Assembly (NCBI RefSeq): GCF_900099965.1
Contig: NZ_FNDJ01000010.1
Coordinates: forward strand, 124,001 to 188,000
Direction of reading: 5' to 3'
DNA from: Nonomuraea jiangxiensis
Lineage (GTDB): Bacteria > Actinomycetota > Actinomycetes > Streptosporangiales > Streptosporangiaceae
Length of the DNA stretch: 64,000 nucleotides
Shown here: positions 35,101 through 43,289 of the stretch, in pieces
Numbering within the stretch: the stretch's first letter is position 1
Layout of the letters: each line of letters starts with the position of its first letter
Notes under the pieces: generated by a model
Database searches by the model: none
Seen by the model: the letters and a program-made list of their open reading frames with translations, nothing else
Told to the model about the DNA's origin: nothing
Program-made: the position numbers and the translations under genes

Positions 35101-35899
35101 CGTCCTCATCTCAGATGACGAAGAGGCCGCCGACGTCCCGCGCCACGACCAGGACAGGAGCCGAGACGCTCCCACGCTCCGTCGCGGCGACCTCGCCACC
35201 TTCGGCGCGACCAAGTACACCATCCTCGTCGCACCGCTCCAGTCGGTCGAACGAGGACACAACATTCTCAACGATCAGGAGAAGGCGCTCTTCGGATCGG
35301 TCTACTTCCTGGCCCGTCCCCTTCCCACGCCTAGCGACGTCAGCGTACTCATCCACGCGCTCAACGACCTGACCGTCCGCCGTACCCGTCCCGGCGGTAC
35401 CTTCGACGAGCTCGTCCAGAGCGCCATGTCGCTGGACGCCGCCGGCCTGGAATGGCGGAAGCAGGCGCGCAGGGAACTGCACTGGCTGGCCAACCGGCAT
35501 CTGATGTGGAAGCGACTGAGCGACAGCGACCGCGAGTACCTCACGTGGGATCTGCTCGTGGTGATGTGGCAGGTGATCGGCCGGTTGACCCGGGGTGGCG
35601 TGGGTGCTCGCGTGCATTTCGTGGACGCGGCCTTCGCTCCCCAGCGCGCCGCCGGACTTCGCGGGGATAGCCCGCGCTCCAGTCTGCTGGTCAGCATGCG
35701 CGACGTCCTGGCCCCGTACTTCGGGGACGCGCCGGATTGGCAGCGCCGTCCCGCTCCTCCACACCGGCTCCCAGCGACCGAGGCGAACATCTATCTCGCG
35801 GGTGCCCTCTACCGGCCGCTCTACGACGGCCTGAAAGAGCTTCTGCTGGGGTCTCCCGAGGCCGCCCCCCTCCATGGCGACGAGAGGAGATGGCGATGA
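32174..35899 (+). CDS. DinG-like Fe-S superfamily 2 helicase of the pPIWI_RE island
   Basis: 1241 residues, ATG 32174, 9 bp after the previous gene. Residues ~1-255 are an island-specific N-terminal domain (pPIWI_RE domain Z, from memory). Walker A is GIPGVGKST near 265. A Cys set (C in STACPLSALRG, APCQSL, and RRGCPIWSHCPRHDAARG near 425-431) fits an XPD/DinG 4Fe-4S cluster. DEAD-like LLIVDEADQV is near 482. The motif VI-like QVIGRLTRGG is near 1133. DinG/XPD enzymes unwind DNA or R-loops 5' to 3', which could expose single strands to the PIWI protein and nuclease. The stop overlaps the pPIWI start (ATGA at 35896-35899). Confidence 0.82.
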   Translation: MRNLRDHLREALSVIPAAEASEYDDLRKRLDYTVELGLHVIELVSPQLAPIDGWALFGGYPFSRARGLVASRPDDRLRRILRAARYHLESMHRREVWRSALLRYRHLPERHRMYDFAESLAWPAVQRQPSLAAHRLELYDALLSSAPPFTTSRITIADPGPHLFHGRTIGAQHITIPEDLPPQVDSRLPMEAQHLREPFNQPVESLRQTAKKMAKLDQPNQGQSKALTDWESRYLGMELSTLDEESGRFAKADRLVVDGLLNLIGIPGVGKSTLRDILATHAVAELGQRVVLVVGDVAEALRVAQVFNKLREAADRKIEEGDKTYAGWDRLHAIPLIGASTRDQHTRRLHRRLRQVSPLPLLHQDAAFAYLSTACPLSALRGAEADGPLPYLEAPCQSLIPLDQPPQGGESAADLAEEKRKPRRGCPIWSHCPRHDAARGLREATIWVATPEALTVSSVPVQQNPERIRYLELACRTADLLIVDEADQVQIRLDHLFAPTATLYKRGDDSWLDEINRHNVAELAREGRIQLSNEMVQQWTAALDTVSTAANRIYAMIVSDDELREWLGSDLFTVWSLQLELVGQWPATRLPDRVPSAAEWVNPKHETRQEASAKLLAYLSQDPGVAQESRDKRREAILKILDGFRDDPVGDNDETELSDDAPARETLQLAELARRLVTSRPGSPRVAEELNGLLAQLAGLRDPEELSGNDLNAEVRENVKEELRRERRRFEFTLLVAILHDRLNLLTTLWPRVEIALNLDPSANALYHSSPTDYAPVIPESPMGNILAFQFVPDARDVYTKTGELRFIRCTGVGRELLSVLPTLHTVDGSHGPNVVLMSGTSWAGASTRYHLAEPVKAVLHAKARVEEPKKPSNPEIAMFTSFVYDAVEGASSRDPMRPLQLSGTSSDRNDVLWKMLRGLADPDPADQGGRSRFTQELGNLPPGRQHLLILTGSYKDAKEAGRALQSFREWRDRICVLISDDEEAADVPRHDQDRSRDAPTLRRGDLATFGATKYTILVAPLQSVERGHNILNDQEKALFGSVYFLARPLPTPSDVSVLIHALNDLTVRRTRPGGTFDELVQSAMSLDAAGLEWRKQARRELHWLANRHLMWKRLSDSDREYLTWDLLVVMWQVIGRLTRGGVGARVHFVDAAFAPQRAAGLRGDSPRSSLLVSMRDVLAPYFGDAPDWQRRPAPPHRLPATEANIYLAGALYRPLYDGLKELLLGSPEAAPLHGDERRWR

Positions 35900-38622
35900 A
35901 GTACGAATCGATCACCCTGACCGCCTACCAGCCCTCAGAGAACTCACTGGTCAAGCCCTTCCAGGTTCTGCATGTCCCGAAAGAGCTACGGGCGGCGTTC
36001 GAGAAGGCCCATCGGTCCGGGCTCGGCGACACCCCTGCCGACAAGGTGAAGACCTTTCCTATCAGGTCACTCAATGCGCTCCTTCCCCTGGCCGCACCGG
36101 ATGTGATCTCGGTGGGCCGGCGGGTCTCCATGGAGGACGACGTCCCTTGGCTCTACGCGCATCACCCCGTGGACGACCGGATCGTCCGAGGGCTGCTGGG
36201 AGTCTGGCTCCTCGGCATGCGCGGCGACGAGGACCTCCGTAAGCACGCCTACAGCCTGCTCAGGAGGACCGCCCTGCCATGGCGGACCAAGTTCGTCGAT
36301 CTGGCCGGGCACGTCTTGAGCGACGGGGAGACCGCCCAGCCCGAGCCACCCTTGTACCACCTGCTTCCCGACTACTTGGCCCGCCTCATCCAGCGGCATG
36401 GCGAGTTCAGGGGAGCGAACGGACGTTCCTGGTCGTTTCTCGAGACCCCGATCACCGACCGGCGAGCGCAACTCGTTTCATGGCCCCCGCGTGGCGATCT
36501 GTCGGAAACGCCAGGGGCGCTGTTCTCCTACGTCATTACCATCACGGTGCAGACCGTGCCGTTCACCTCGCAGTTCCGGCTGCACGTGCGGACGGGCGTC
36601 CGGCGCTGGGTGACCGAAGTGAACGCCCAGGGCACCGTCTACACAGCAGGCCGGTCGGCGTCCGTGCACGTGATCACTGACACGCAGTGGCCCGGAGTAT
36701 CGGGAGACAGCACCCGGATCGCGATCCACCAGCTTCGCTACGACTCCAGGAGAGCCGAGCACACGTGGCGGGCCATCGACAGGCCGGACCTGCTCCCAGC
36801 AGCCAGCCTGGTGCGCTCCGCGGTGGACGCGGCGGATCTGGGGAGGAACCCCAGAAAATACCTTGAGGGACTCGCGGGCATCAGGGCTGGAATTCCCCAC
36901 CACACGACCATGGGAACCCACGGAGTGGGCGCCGGGCTCATGTCCGCGGACAGAGTACCGCTCATGGCGTGGATCGACGAGGCAATCTCCCCCGAGTTCA
37001 CCCGTACCCCCGTTTGCCATCGCGCTCTTTGGCCCGCCAAGCCGTCCAACGCGCCGACGAAGCTCCTGGCACCCAGAAAGGTAAACGAGGCCGATCGCGT
37101 GCGGATCCTGGAGCACAAGAAGGTAGAGCAGGCGGCCAAGGAGGCCGTCGAACGACGCCGACTGCTCCGGGAGGCACTCGATGGCGCACCGCTGGTCGCC
37201 CGCGTCCATTGGCAGGAGGAAGGGACCCGCGACGCCCTGGTCTCGTCCCTGAGCGGATTGCTCGGCCTGCCCGCGCCGGACAGCGCGAAAGAAACCCTCA
37301 CATGGCGAACGCCAGAGCTCGACGTGATCCTGCAAGTACGGCCCACCGGGGACATCGGCGCCGCGCTGGAGGTCAGCGCTACCAAGACACCCAGCAGCGA
37401 ACAGTTGGGCGAGGCCATCGCCAAGCGGCGGAGCGAGATCGCGGACGCCATGAACGACGAAGCCGGACCCAGGCCGCTGGTCGCGCTGGTAGAGATCGAG
37501 AAAGATTTCAAGATCAAGCGTTCCGACTCGAAGTTCGCCGCCCGGCTGGGCTACGCCGATGCCGGAGTGATCACGCAGTTCCTCCAAACCGCCGTAGACA
37601 AGGCTCTGATAAAGAACCGTCCCCACCGCGCGAAGATGGCGTGGATCGACGCGTTCCGACAGCTCGGAGCCTCACGCGTCCCGCGGCACACCTTCGTGGA
37701 CACATTCCCAGGGGACCTGCAGTACGTCGCGGTATGGATGGCGAAACGCAGGAAGGACGGCCCCACCCGCCAGGCCATCCGGCAACTGCTCGCCATCAGA
37801 GTGCGTCCGGCCGACGGCGTACGTGGAGTGTCGGGCTGGATCGAGGACGAACGCCGCTGGGCGCCCTACCCCGAGTATCTGCTGTGGCTGGCCAAAGGCG
37901 TCGACTCCCACGCCTCCGCAGACGAGATCGCGGCGGACGACGAAGCTGCTGAGGACGGCACCCAGAGCTCCTTCTCCCAGTGGGACAAAGAGCAGAAGAA
38001 CTTGCAGAGGAGAACGGCGGCCTTTCTCCGGCCGCTGCTGGCGCAGCTACGCGATCGGCCGACGCTCTTCATGGTGCATGCGCAGAATCTCCGTGGGGGC
38101 TGGCCGTGGCTGAACAACGGCATGGTCATGCGGGACCACATCTGGGTCGACGACGGTGACCCCGTGCCCGTCGCCCTTTGGGGCAACCGGCTGCGCCTCC
38201 TGCGGGTGAGGGACAGCAGCCGCGACGAGACCCCTCAGTGGTACGCCACGGACGGCAACCACGGCATCCCGGCCGGCCTCTGGCCCCTCACCGAGGCGCA
38301 TGGCGAACGGGTCTTCTACAGCTCCACGGATAGACCCAGCACCGCGAAGAAGGCGTCCATCAAGGCACGGAAGGAGGGTGTGCGGATTGACCGGACGGGC
38401 AAGGAAGTCCGGGACACCGACAAGAACGCCTTCAACCCCAATCTGCTGGAGATCGCGGTCCTCGCCTGCCAACGCGGAGAAGAGCCCGGCGAGTGGGCCG
38501 CCTGCGTCCACCAGTTGCGCCACGCACCCGACATCGACGCGCCCCTGGCCCTTCCCTTCCCTCTTCACCTAGCGAAGAAGGCCGTGGAGTATGTGCTTCC
38601 CAACACCAAGGACGATGCCTGA
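35896..38622 (+). CDS. pPIWI_RE protein (X domain, MID, RNase H-like PIWI)
   Basis: 908 residues. ATG 35896 is preferred over ATG 35890, as GAGGAG lies 6 nt upstream and it makes an ATGA overlap with the helicase stop. The N-terminal ~400 residues match the pPIWI_RE X region; the middle (~480-640) is MID-like. The C-terminal third carries the family's conserved blocks: GWIEDERRWAPYPEYLLWLA, FSQWDKEQKNLQRRTAAFLR, HAQNLRGGWPWLNNG, DETPQWYATDG and FNPNLLEIAVLACQ. The family is named for conserved Arg and Glu in the PIWI domain. By family knowledge it should bind nucleic acid, possibly guide-loaded, and act with the helicase and nuclease against foreign DNA or R-loops. Confidence 0.85.
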   Translation: MKYESITLTAYQPSENSLVKPFQVLHVPKELRAAFEKAHRSGLGDTPADKVKTFPIRSLNALLPLAAPDVISVGRRVSMEDDVPWLYAHHPVDDRIVRGLLGVWLLGMRGDEDLRKHAYSLLRRTALPWRTKFVDLAGHVLSDGETAQPEPPLYHLLPDYLARLIQRHGEFRGANGRSWSFLETPITDRRAQLVSWPPRGDLSETPGALFSYVITITVQTVPFTSQFRLHVRTGVRRWVTEVNAQGTVYTAGRSASVHVITDTQWPGVSGDSTRIAIHQLRYDSRRAEHTWRAIDRPDLLPAASLVRSAVDAADLGRNPRKYLEGLAGIRAGIPHHTTMGTHGVGAGLMSADRVPLMAWIDEAISPEFTRTPVCHRALWPAKPSNAPTKLLAPRKVNEADRVRILEHKKVEQAAKEAVERRRLLREALDGAPLVARVHWQEEGTRDALVSSLSGLLGLPAPDSAKETLTWRTPELDVILQVRPTGDIGAALEVSATKTPSSEQLGEAIAKRRSEIADAMNDEAGPRPLVALVEIEKDFKIKRSDSKFAARLGYADAGVITQFLQTAVDKALIKNRPHRAKMAWIDAFRQLGASRVPRHTFVDTFPGDLQYVAVWMAKRRKDGPTRQAIRQLLAIRVRPADGVRGVSGWIEDERRWAPYPEYLLWLAKGVDSHASADEIAADDEAAEDGTQSSFSQWDKEQKNLQRRTAAFLRPLLAQLRDRPTLFMVHAQNLRGGWPWLNNGMVMRDHIWVDDGDPVPVALWGNRLRLLRVRDSSRDETPQWYATDGNHGIPAGLWPLTEAHGERVFYSSTDRPSTAKKASIKARKEGVRIDRTGKEVRDTDKNAFNPNLLEIAVLACQRGEEPGEWAACVHQLRHAPDIDAPLALPFPLHLAKKAVEYVLPNTKDDA

Positions 38623-38889
38623 CCGCAGCTCAGACCGAGAAGGAGATCCGGATGGACGTTTGCTGTCGGCGTCGCGGTGCCCGTGGGGCTTCGTGTGACG
38701 ACGGTGGGGGGCGAGCCTGGGTTCGTCGTCGAGCCTCACGTCCCGTCTTCGGCCGTGGATCCAGATACCAGCTCCCGCGGAGATGAAGGAACGGCAAAAT
38801 GAGAACGGTCAAGGGACGGCGCCCACCCTGTCGTTGCTCGTTGGATGCTCTTCAGCATGTGGTACGGCGCACCACTGGCTGGAGCACGG

Positions 38890-39230
38890 GTGGCCAAGCC
38901 GAAGCCGTGGGAGGTCAGCGACGAGCTTTGGGCGATGATCGAGCCGCTTCTACCTCAGCGTCAGCGGAGGTTCCGACATCCGGGACGTAAGCGGCTGGAT
39001 GACCGGCTGGCGTTGCAGGGCATCATGTTCGTGTTGCACACCGGGAGCGCGGGGGAGTACCTGCCCCAAGAGCTGGGCTACGGCTCGGGCATGACGTGCT
39101 GGCGGCGGCTGGCCGAGTGGAACGCCTCCGGCGTCTGGCAGCGTTTGCACGAGGTCCTGCTCGATCGTCTGCGCGCGGCGGACGCGCTCGACCTCTCCCA
39201 GGCGGCGGTGGACTCCTCGCAGGCCGATCA
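38890..39230 (+). pseudogene. IS5-family transposase, N-terminal fragment
   Basis: From GTG 38890 the product reads AKPKPWEVSDELWAMIEPLL, then GRKRLDDRLALQGIMFVLHT and YLPQELGYGSGMTCWRRLAEW, the N-terminal OrfA part of actinobacterial IS5 elements. It is lost after AVDSSQAD, where normal members continue into the catalytic OrfB. No inverted repeats were found. It marks the right edge of the pPIWI_RE segment. Upstream 38623-38889 holds no recognisable gene. Confidence 0.7.
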
Positions 39231-39339
39231 TCATGCCGCATGGCTTCCCTGCGGCGGCTGAAGATCCCGGATATTGCGCAGAACACTACAACCGGGCCAA
39301 GACCTGGGCGGATGGAATTATCGGCAGACGCGCTGCCAG

Positions 39340-39509
39340 GAATCTTTGACCTGATGGTGCAGCAGGTCGGCGAATTGGTAGTCGAGTTCGCCGGCCGCGC
39401 GCGCCACGATGTAGTCCTCGTGCACGGCGATGGAGACGGTGAAGCGCTCGGGGGAGCCGTGGTCCTCGGTCACGGGACGTCCTTCTCGGAGAAGGGTGGT
39501 CAGCTTCAA
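39340..39509 (-). pseudogene. fragment of a STAS anti-sigma-factor antagonist
   Basis: The coding start reads MKLTTLLREGRPVTEDHGSP, then IVARAAGELDYQFADLLHHQ, the first beta-strand/helix unit of a STAS domain (GELDxxxADLL). It ends after ~60 residues in unrelated sequence (DSWQRVCR), lacking the phosphorylatable Ser motif. Truncated and presumably non-functional. Confidence 0.45.
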
Positions 39510-39607
39510 CGGCCGACGCCGCGCGGGCCTCGCTGTCGTGGGGGTGTCCGGCGTTTCGGGCGCGGCCGGTCCTGATGCCCCCGGGTGTGGCCGGGGGCCG
39601 GAAGCGG

Positions 39608-40015
39608 TCAGTGGCGCTGGCGGAGTTCTTCGTTGATGCGCAGCGCCTCGGCGAGCTGGTCTTCCAAGATGATGATGCGGCAGGCCGCTTCCAGCTGGGT
39701 GCCGGCGTCTACGAGTTCGCGGGCGCGCGCGGCCAGGCGCAGCTGGTAGCGGGAGAAGCGACGGTGCCCGCCCTCGCTGCGTAGCGGCTCGATCAGCTTG
39801 GCGGCGCCGAGGCTGCGCAGGAACGCCGGGGTGACGCCGAGGATCTCGGCAGCCCGGCCCATGCTGTAGGCGGGATAGTCCTCGTCATCGAGCCGCTGCC
39901 CGAGACTGCCGGCCGCTTCGACCGCCTGGACCGGGTGATCGGCTGGGTGAGCGCCGGTGGGGCGGGGCTGGTCCTGCCTGGAGGCGGCGACCGTTGCCTG
40001 AGGTGTTTGATCCAT
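39608..40015 (-). CDS. MerR-family (HspR-like) regulator
   Basis: 135 residues. A ~50-residue polar leader is followed by YSMGRAAEILGVTPAFLRSL, LIEPLRSEGGHRRFSRYQL, and a C-terminal coiled coil (IIILEDQLAEALRINEELRQR). This is the short MerR form typical of actinobacterial hsp20 loci. A second, similar regulator lies at 41295. It is divergent from hsp20, and may repress the heat-shock cluster. Confidence 0.82.
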   Translation of the reverse strand: MDQTPQATVAASRQDQPRPTGAHPADHPVQAVEAAGSLGQRLDDEDYPAYSMGRAAEILGVTPAFLRSLGAAKLIEPLRSEGGHRRFSRYQLRLAARARELVDAGTQLEAACRIIILEDQLAEALRINEELRQRH

Positions 40016-40794
40016 TCAACCTTCCTGAACGCGGACAGGGGCCCCGGCGTCATGATGCGCCGGGGCCCAGAGGTTTAACACCATCGACCGGCCCTGCCTG
40101 CGTGCTGCAGGGGCGGTTCACTTATGCCGCACCAGCCGCCCGATGCGGGGGTGCGGGGATCGCGTAAGCGTGACCGTAGACCACCGTCCTCTTCGTGGAG
40201 CTGCGGTACCCGTGCGGCGACATGCGGCCGGCGACGGGCGATCCTGATGGCGTTCAACACTCCCTTCCAGTTATCCGTACCTCGGCGCCCCGATTGCTGG
40301 CGCCGACTTCCTGCAAGCGGCAGCGCGTCCACCGCCCCGGCCCTCTTGCTCAACCACACTGGCCGCGGCAGTCCGACCTTCTGCCCTCTACTTCGTTCTG
40401 TACTGCTGTGTTCTGTACTGCTGTCCACGTCCGTCCGGGCAGCCCCATCGTGGTGCTCGTGCTGCGCTGCCCTCGTGGATCCGTCCCTTTTGATAGCAGG
40501 AACTCTAGCTGCCCACAGCGCGAATGTCTACCGTGGCGACTGCAGATTTTCTTTCGCATTTGAGGCAAGGACCCGCCGCCATGCCACGTGATCGATGCGA
40601 AAGCGGGCAGAGCCGGGGGTGAGGTGATGGCGATGGGCCAGCATGACCAGGACCACGACGGGCACGGCTCCTGGGTGCCCGGTTCATCCGAGGTACCTCA
40701 ACGTCCTTCGGTAGCTTGCATCCAGTAATAGATGTAGATAACATGCAAATCAAATTGGAGGTTCTTCTCGGAGAGCTCGCGAAGGGAGCTGGAC
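40016..40794. other. long gene-poor interval upstream of hsp20
   Basis: No established gene. A 33-codon ORF at 40627-40728 begins MAMGQHDQDHDGHGSWVPGS and resembles a His/Asp-rich small-protein N-terminus; its stop overlaps the hsp20 promoter. A tandem 15-bp duplication of TTCTGTACTGCTGTG type lies near 40395-40425. Confidence 0.35.
40716..40744 (+). promoter_or_regulatory. hsp20 promoter with overlapping inverted repeat
   Basis: -35 TTGCAT (40716-40721) and -10 TAACAT (40739-40744) are separated by 17 bp. TTGCAT is repeated inversely as ATGCAA at 40743-40748, flanking the promoter. A MerR/HspR-like protein binding across the promoter is plausible. The start codon is at 40795. Confidence 0.55.
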
Positions 40795-41229
40795 ATGCTG
40801 CTCACGTCCCTCGACCCGTTCATCCAGGAGTTCGAGCGCCAGTTCGGCCAGCAGACGCGCCGGACCTTCGGCACCGGCACGGGCGCCCTCATGCCGATGG
40901 ACGGCCTGCGCCGCGACGACGACGTGCTGCTGACGTTCGACCTGCCCGGCATCGACCCCGAGTCCATCGAGGTCACCGTCGACCGCGGAGTGCTGAGCGT
41001 CAGCGCTCGCCGTGAGGAGGAGATCCCCGAGGGCGAGCGGGTCTTCGTCCGCGAACGCCCCATGGGCACCTTCACCCGCCGCGTCTACCTGTCGGAGTAC
41101 CTCGACAGCGACAAGATCGACGCTGGGTACGCCAACGGCGTGCTGAAGGTTCGTATCCCTGTGCTGGAGCGGGCCAAGCCCCGCAAGGTCGAGATCCAGC
41201 AGGGCGACGTCAAAGCCATCCGGGCCTGA
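40795..41229 (+). CDS. hsp20: Hsp20/alpha-crystallin small heat-shock protein
   Basis: 144 residues, ATG 40795 behind GAAGGGAG. The alpha-crystallin domain includes DDDVLLTFDLPGIDPESIEV, GVLSVSARREEE and the C-terminal ANGVLKVRIPV signature. It is an ATP-independent cytoplasmic holdase. It heads a stress cluster with a MerR regulator (41295) and a GSP17M-like protein. Confidence 0.93.
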   Translation: MLLTSLDPFIQEFERQFGQQTRRTFGTGTGALMPMDGLRRDDDVLLTFDLPGIDPESIEVTVDRGVLSVSARREEEIPEGERVFVRERPMGTFTRRVYLSEYLDSDKIDAGYANGVLKVRIPVLERAKPRKVEIQQGDVKAIRA

Positions 41230-41294
41230 TACGCACGTCCATGGCAAGGGCGGGTGCCGACGGGCCCGCCCTTGCCATTCGAGAGGAGGTCCGG

Positions 41295-41603
41295 ATGGTC
41301 GGCATGCCGTTCGACGATGAGCACGCCCCGCTGTACTCCCTGGGTCAGGTCGCGGAGATGCTGCAGGTGCAGCAGGCCTTCCTACGCCGGCTCGACCAGC
41401 ACGACGTGGTCAGCCCGCACCGCTCCCCCGGCGGGCAGCGCCGCTACTCCCGCCACGACATCGGGCTGCTGCAGCACGTCACCACGATGACCGGCCAGGG
41501 AATGACGCTCAACGCCATCCGCCGCATCCTCGAGCTGGAGCAGGAAGTCCGCGAACTGCGTGCGGCCCTGAAGGCCCACCAAGGAAGGAGGCACTTACCA
41601 TGA
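41295..41603 (+). CDS. MerR/HspR-like regulator in the hsp20 operon
   Basis: 102 residues, ATG 41295 behind GAGGAGG. Contains APLYSLGQVAEMLQVQQAFL, SPGGQRRYSRHDIGLL and a short coiled coil (LELEQEVRELRAALKAHQ). It is 65 bp after hsp20 and overlaps the next gene by ATGA (41600-41603), giving an operon hsp20-merR-gsp17M. Probably autoregulates the operon. Confidence 0.85.
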   Translation: MVGMPFDDEHAPLYSLGQVAEMLQVQQAFLRRLDQHDVVSPHRSPGGQRRYSRHDIGLLQHVTTMTGQGMTLNAIRRILELEQEVRELRAALKAHQGRRHLP

Positions 41604-42082
41604 TCGAGACCGCTCCGGCAATCGCATCTGCGGCCGCGGGCGGCGACCGGCCGATGGTCGGCTCCTACGACACCCGCGAACAGGCCCGTGAGGCGGTCGC
41701 CTTCCTGGCCGACAACGGTATTCCGGCGCACCGAGTCGGCATCGTCGGGGAGAACCTGCGCCTGATGGAGGACGTCCTGGGCCGGATGACCACTCCCCGT
41801 GCGGCGGGCATGGGCGCTGCGCTCGGCGCCTGGTTTGGCCTGCCTTCCAGCCTGATGGTCCTACTGGTCGCGGGCCCATGGGCGGCGCTGCTGGCGGGGA
41901 TGGCCTTCGGCGCGCTGCTCGGCGCCGCCTTCGGCGTGACCGCGTACTGGACCGCGCGCGGCCGAGGCGACCTGGTGACCAACCAGTCGCTGGTAGCCGC
42001 CCGCTACGCTGTCGTGGCCGACGTGGCCATCGCCGACGACGCGCGCAACCTCTTGATCAAGCACGGCTGGCGCACCGGCTGA
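41600..42082 (+). CDS. general stress protein 17M-like membrane protein
   Basis: 160 residues. The N-terminal half matches the GSP17M-like fold (VGSYDTREQAREAVAFLADN, GIPAHRVGIVGENLRLMEDV). A glycine-rich hydrophobic hairpin follows (ALGAWFGLPSSLMVLLVAGP and LLAGMAFGALLGAAFGV). It ends with a small DARNLLIKHGW motif. The exact role is unknown; members are induced by stress. Translationally coupled to the MerR gene. Confidence 0.8.
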   Translation: MIETAPAIASAAAGGDRPMVGSYDTREQAREAVAFLADNGIPAHRVGIVGENLRLMEDVLGRMTTPRAAGMGAALGAWFGLPSSLMVLLVAGPWAALLAGMAFGALLGAAFGVTAYWTARGRGDLVTNQSLVAARYAVVADVAIADDARNLLIKHGWRTG

Positions 42083-42139
42083 GCCGGCAGGCGCCTCCCT
42101 GCCGATGTCCGTGCCCCATCGGGCCCGGCGAGACATCGT

Positions 42140-42600
42140 ACGCGGGAACAGCCCCGGAGGGGGTCAGCCCGTCCGGGGCTGTTCCCGCCGGGGTGCCGAA
42201 TCTCCCACACCGTGAAGGCCGCGATCCTGTAGCCCAGGCGGGCCGACTCGCCTTGGATCCGCCGATGCCCCAGGTCGGATTCTCCCGCGCCATCCGCACG
42301 ATCAGTGCCTTGACCGGCCGGCGGGTGCCGGGCCGTCCCGGGCGCCGCCTGTCAGTGAAGGTCCACTCACGTGCTACGAGGTTGTTGTGCCAGCGCAAGA
42401 TCGTCGCCGGGGTGACCGGGAACACCTCCGGCCACCGACGGCGGTGGATCAGCCGCTACAACGCCGCGAGCCAGAGCCGGTCGCGGTGATCCCACCGCGA
42501 CCGGCCACCGAGTTGACGGCGGAGGATCTGGTTCTCGTGACGGAGCACCAGCAGTTCAACATCCTTGGACCAGCCTCTTGTGGTCAGCTTCACGACCCGA
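42140..42600 (-). pseudogene. IS3/integrase-core transposase fragment with frameshifts
   Basis: Minus-strand reading gives VELLVLRHENQILRRQLGGR, DRLWLAAL, stop, RLIHRRRWPEVFPVTPATIL, RWHNNLVAREWTFTDRRRPG and IVRMARENPTWG. Then in another frame it gives RRIQGESARLGYRIAAFTVW. This is the start of an IS3/IS481-like transposase, interrupted by a stop and a frameshift and lost before the catalytic core. Confidence 0.65.
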
Positions 42601-42878
42601 CGCCCGGCAGGGCGGGCCACACCACGGAGTTCCTGCAGAACGAAGACGCGTCGTCAGAGCTGAGCAGCGCATTGGACGGACTCATCCATGACGCGCCCTC
42701 TGGCGGGCCCCGTCAGGTGGCGTTTCACGGCGCTCGGGAAGCCGATTTTGCCCCCTCCTGACCATAAGGCCCCACTCCTCGGCGGTGACGCATTTCTCGA
42801 CGAGAGGAAGGATTTCCCGCTCCTCCAGGGCCGTGTGCTCGTTGAGCAGCGGGACCATGCGGTCAAGGGCGTGGGCGG

Positions 42879-43060
42879 TTGTCCACGACGGCCTATGCCA
42901 AGGTCGACCAGCATGCGCTGCGGGTCAGGGCGGAGGAGTACCTGGCCATGCGCCGCGCGCTGGGGTTCAAACTCACTACCCAGGGCCGGTACGTGATGAG
43001 TTTCGTCCGCTTCTGTGAGGAACGCGGCCGGGTGACGGCGCGCCGGTTCGGCCTACATCA
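42879..43060 (+). pseudogene. tyrosine recombinase N-terminal fragment
   Basis: STTAYAKVDQHALRVRAEEY and LAMRRALGFKLTTQGRYVMS, then FVRFCEERGRVTA, match the N-terminal SAM-like core-binding domain of XerC-type recombinases found in transposon-associated integrase sets. The sequence loses similarity at ~43050 and the catalytic domain is absent. Confidence 0.6.
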
Positions 43061-43289
43061 AGGAGCTGATGCCCGACATCTGGATGGCACCATCGAGCCG
43101 GGGCAAATGTTCGACGCCACGACCGATGCGATGTCCCGCGACCGGCCGTCGCGGTGAGGCGTGCCGATGCATCACGACGAGCTCGGAATACCGAGTCTGC
43201 GTCGGGGTGGATTTGTGGCTGGTCGATGAGTTTGGGATGCTGCGCAGGTCTGCCTGCCGATACCACCTGACTGGAAGGGGATCACCGCG

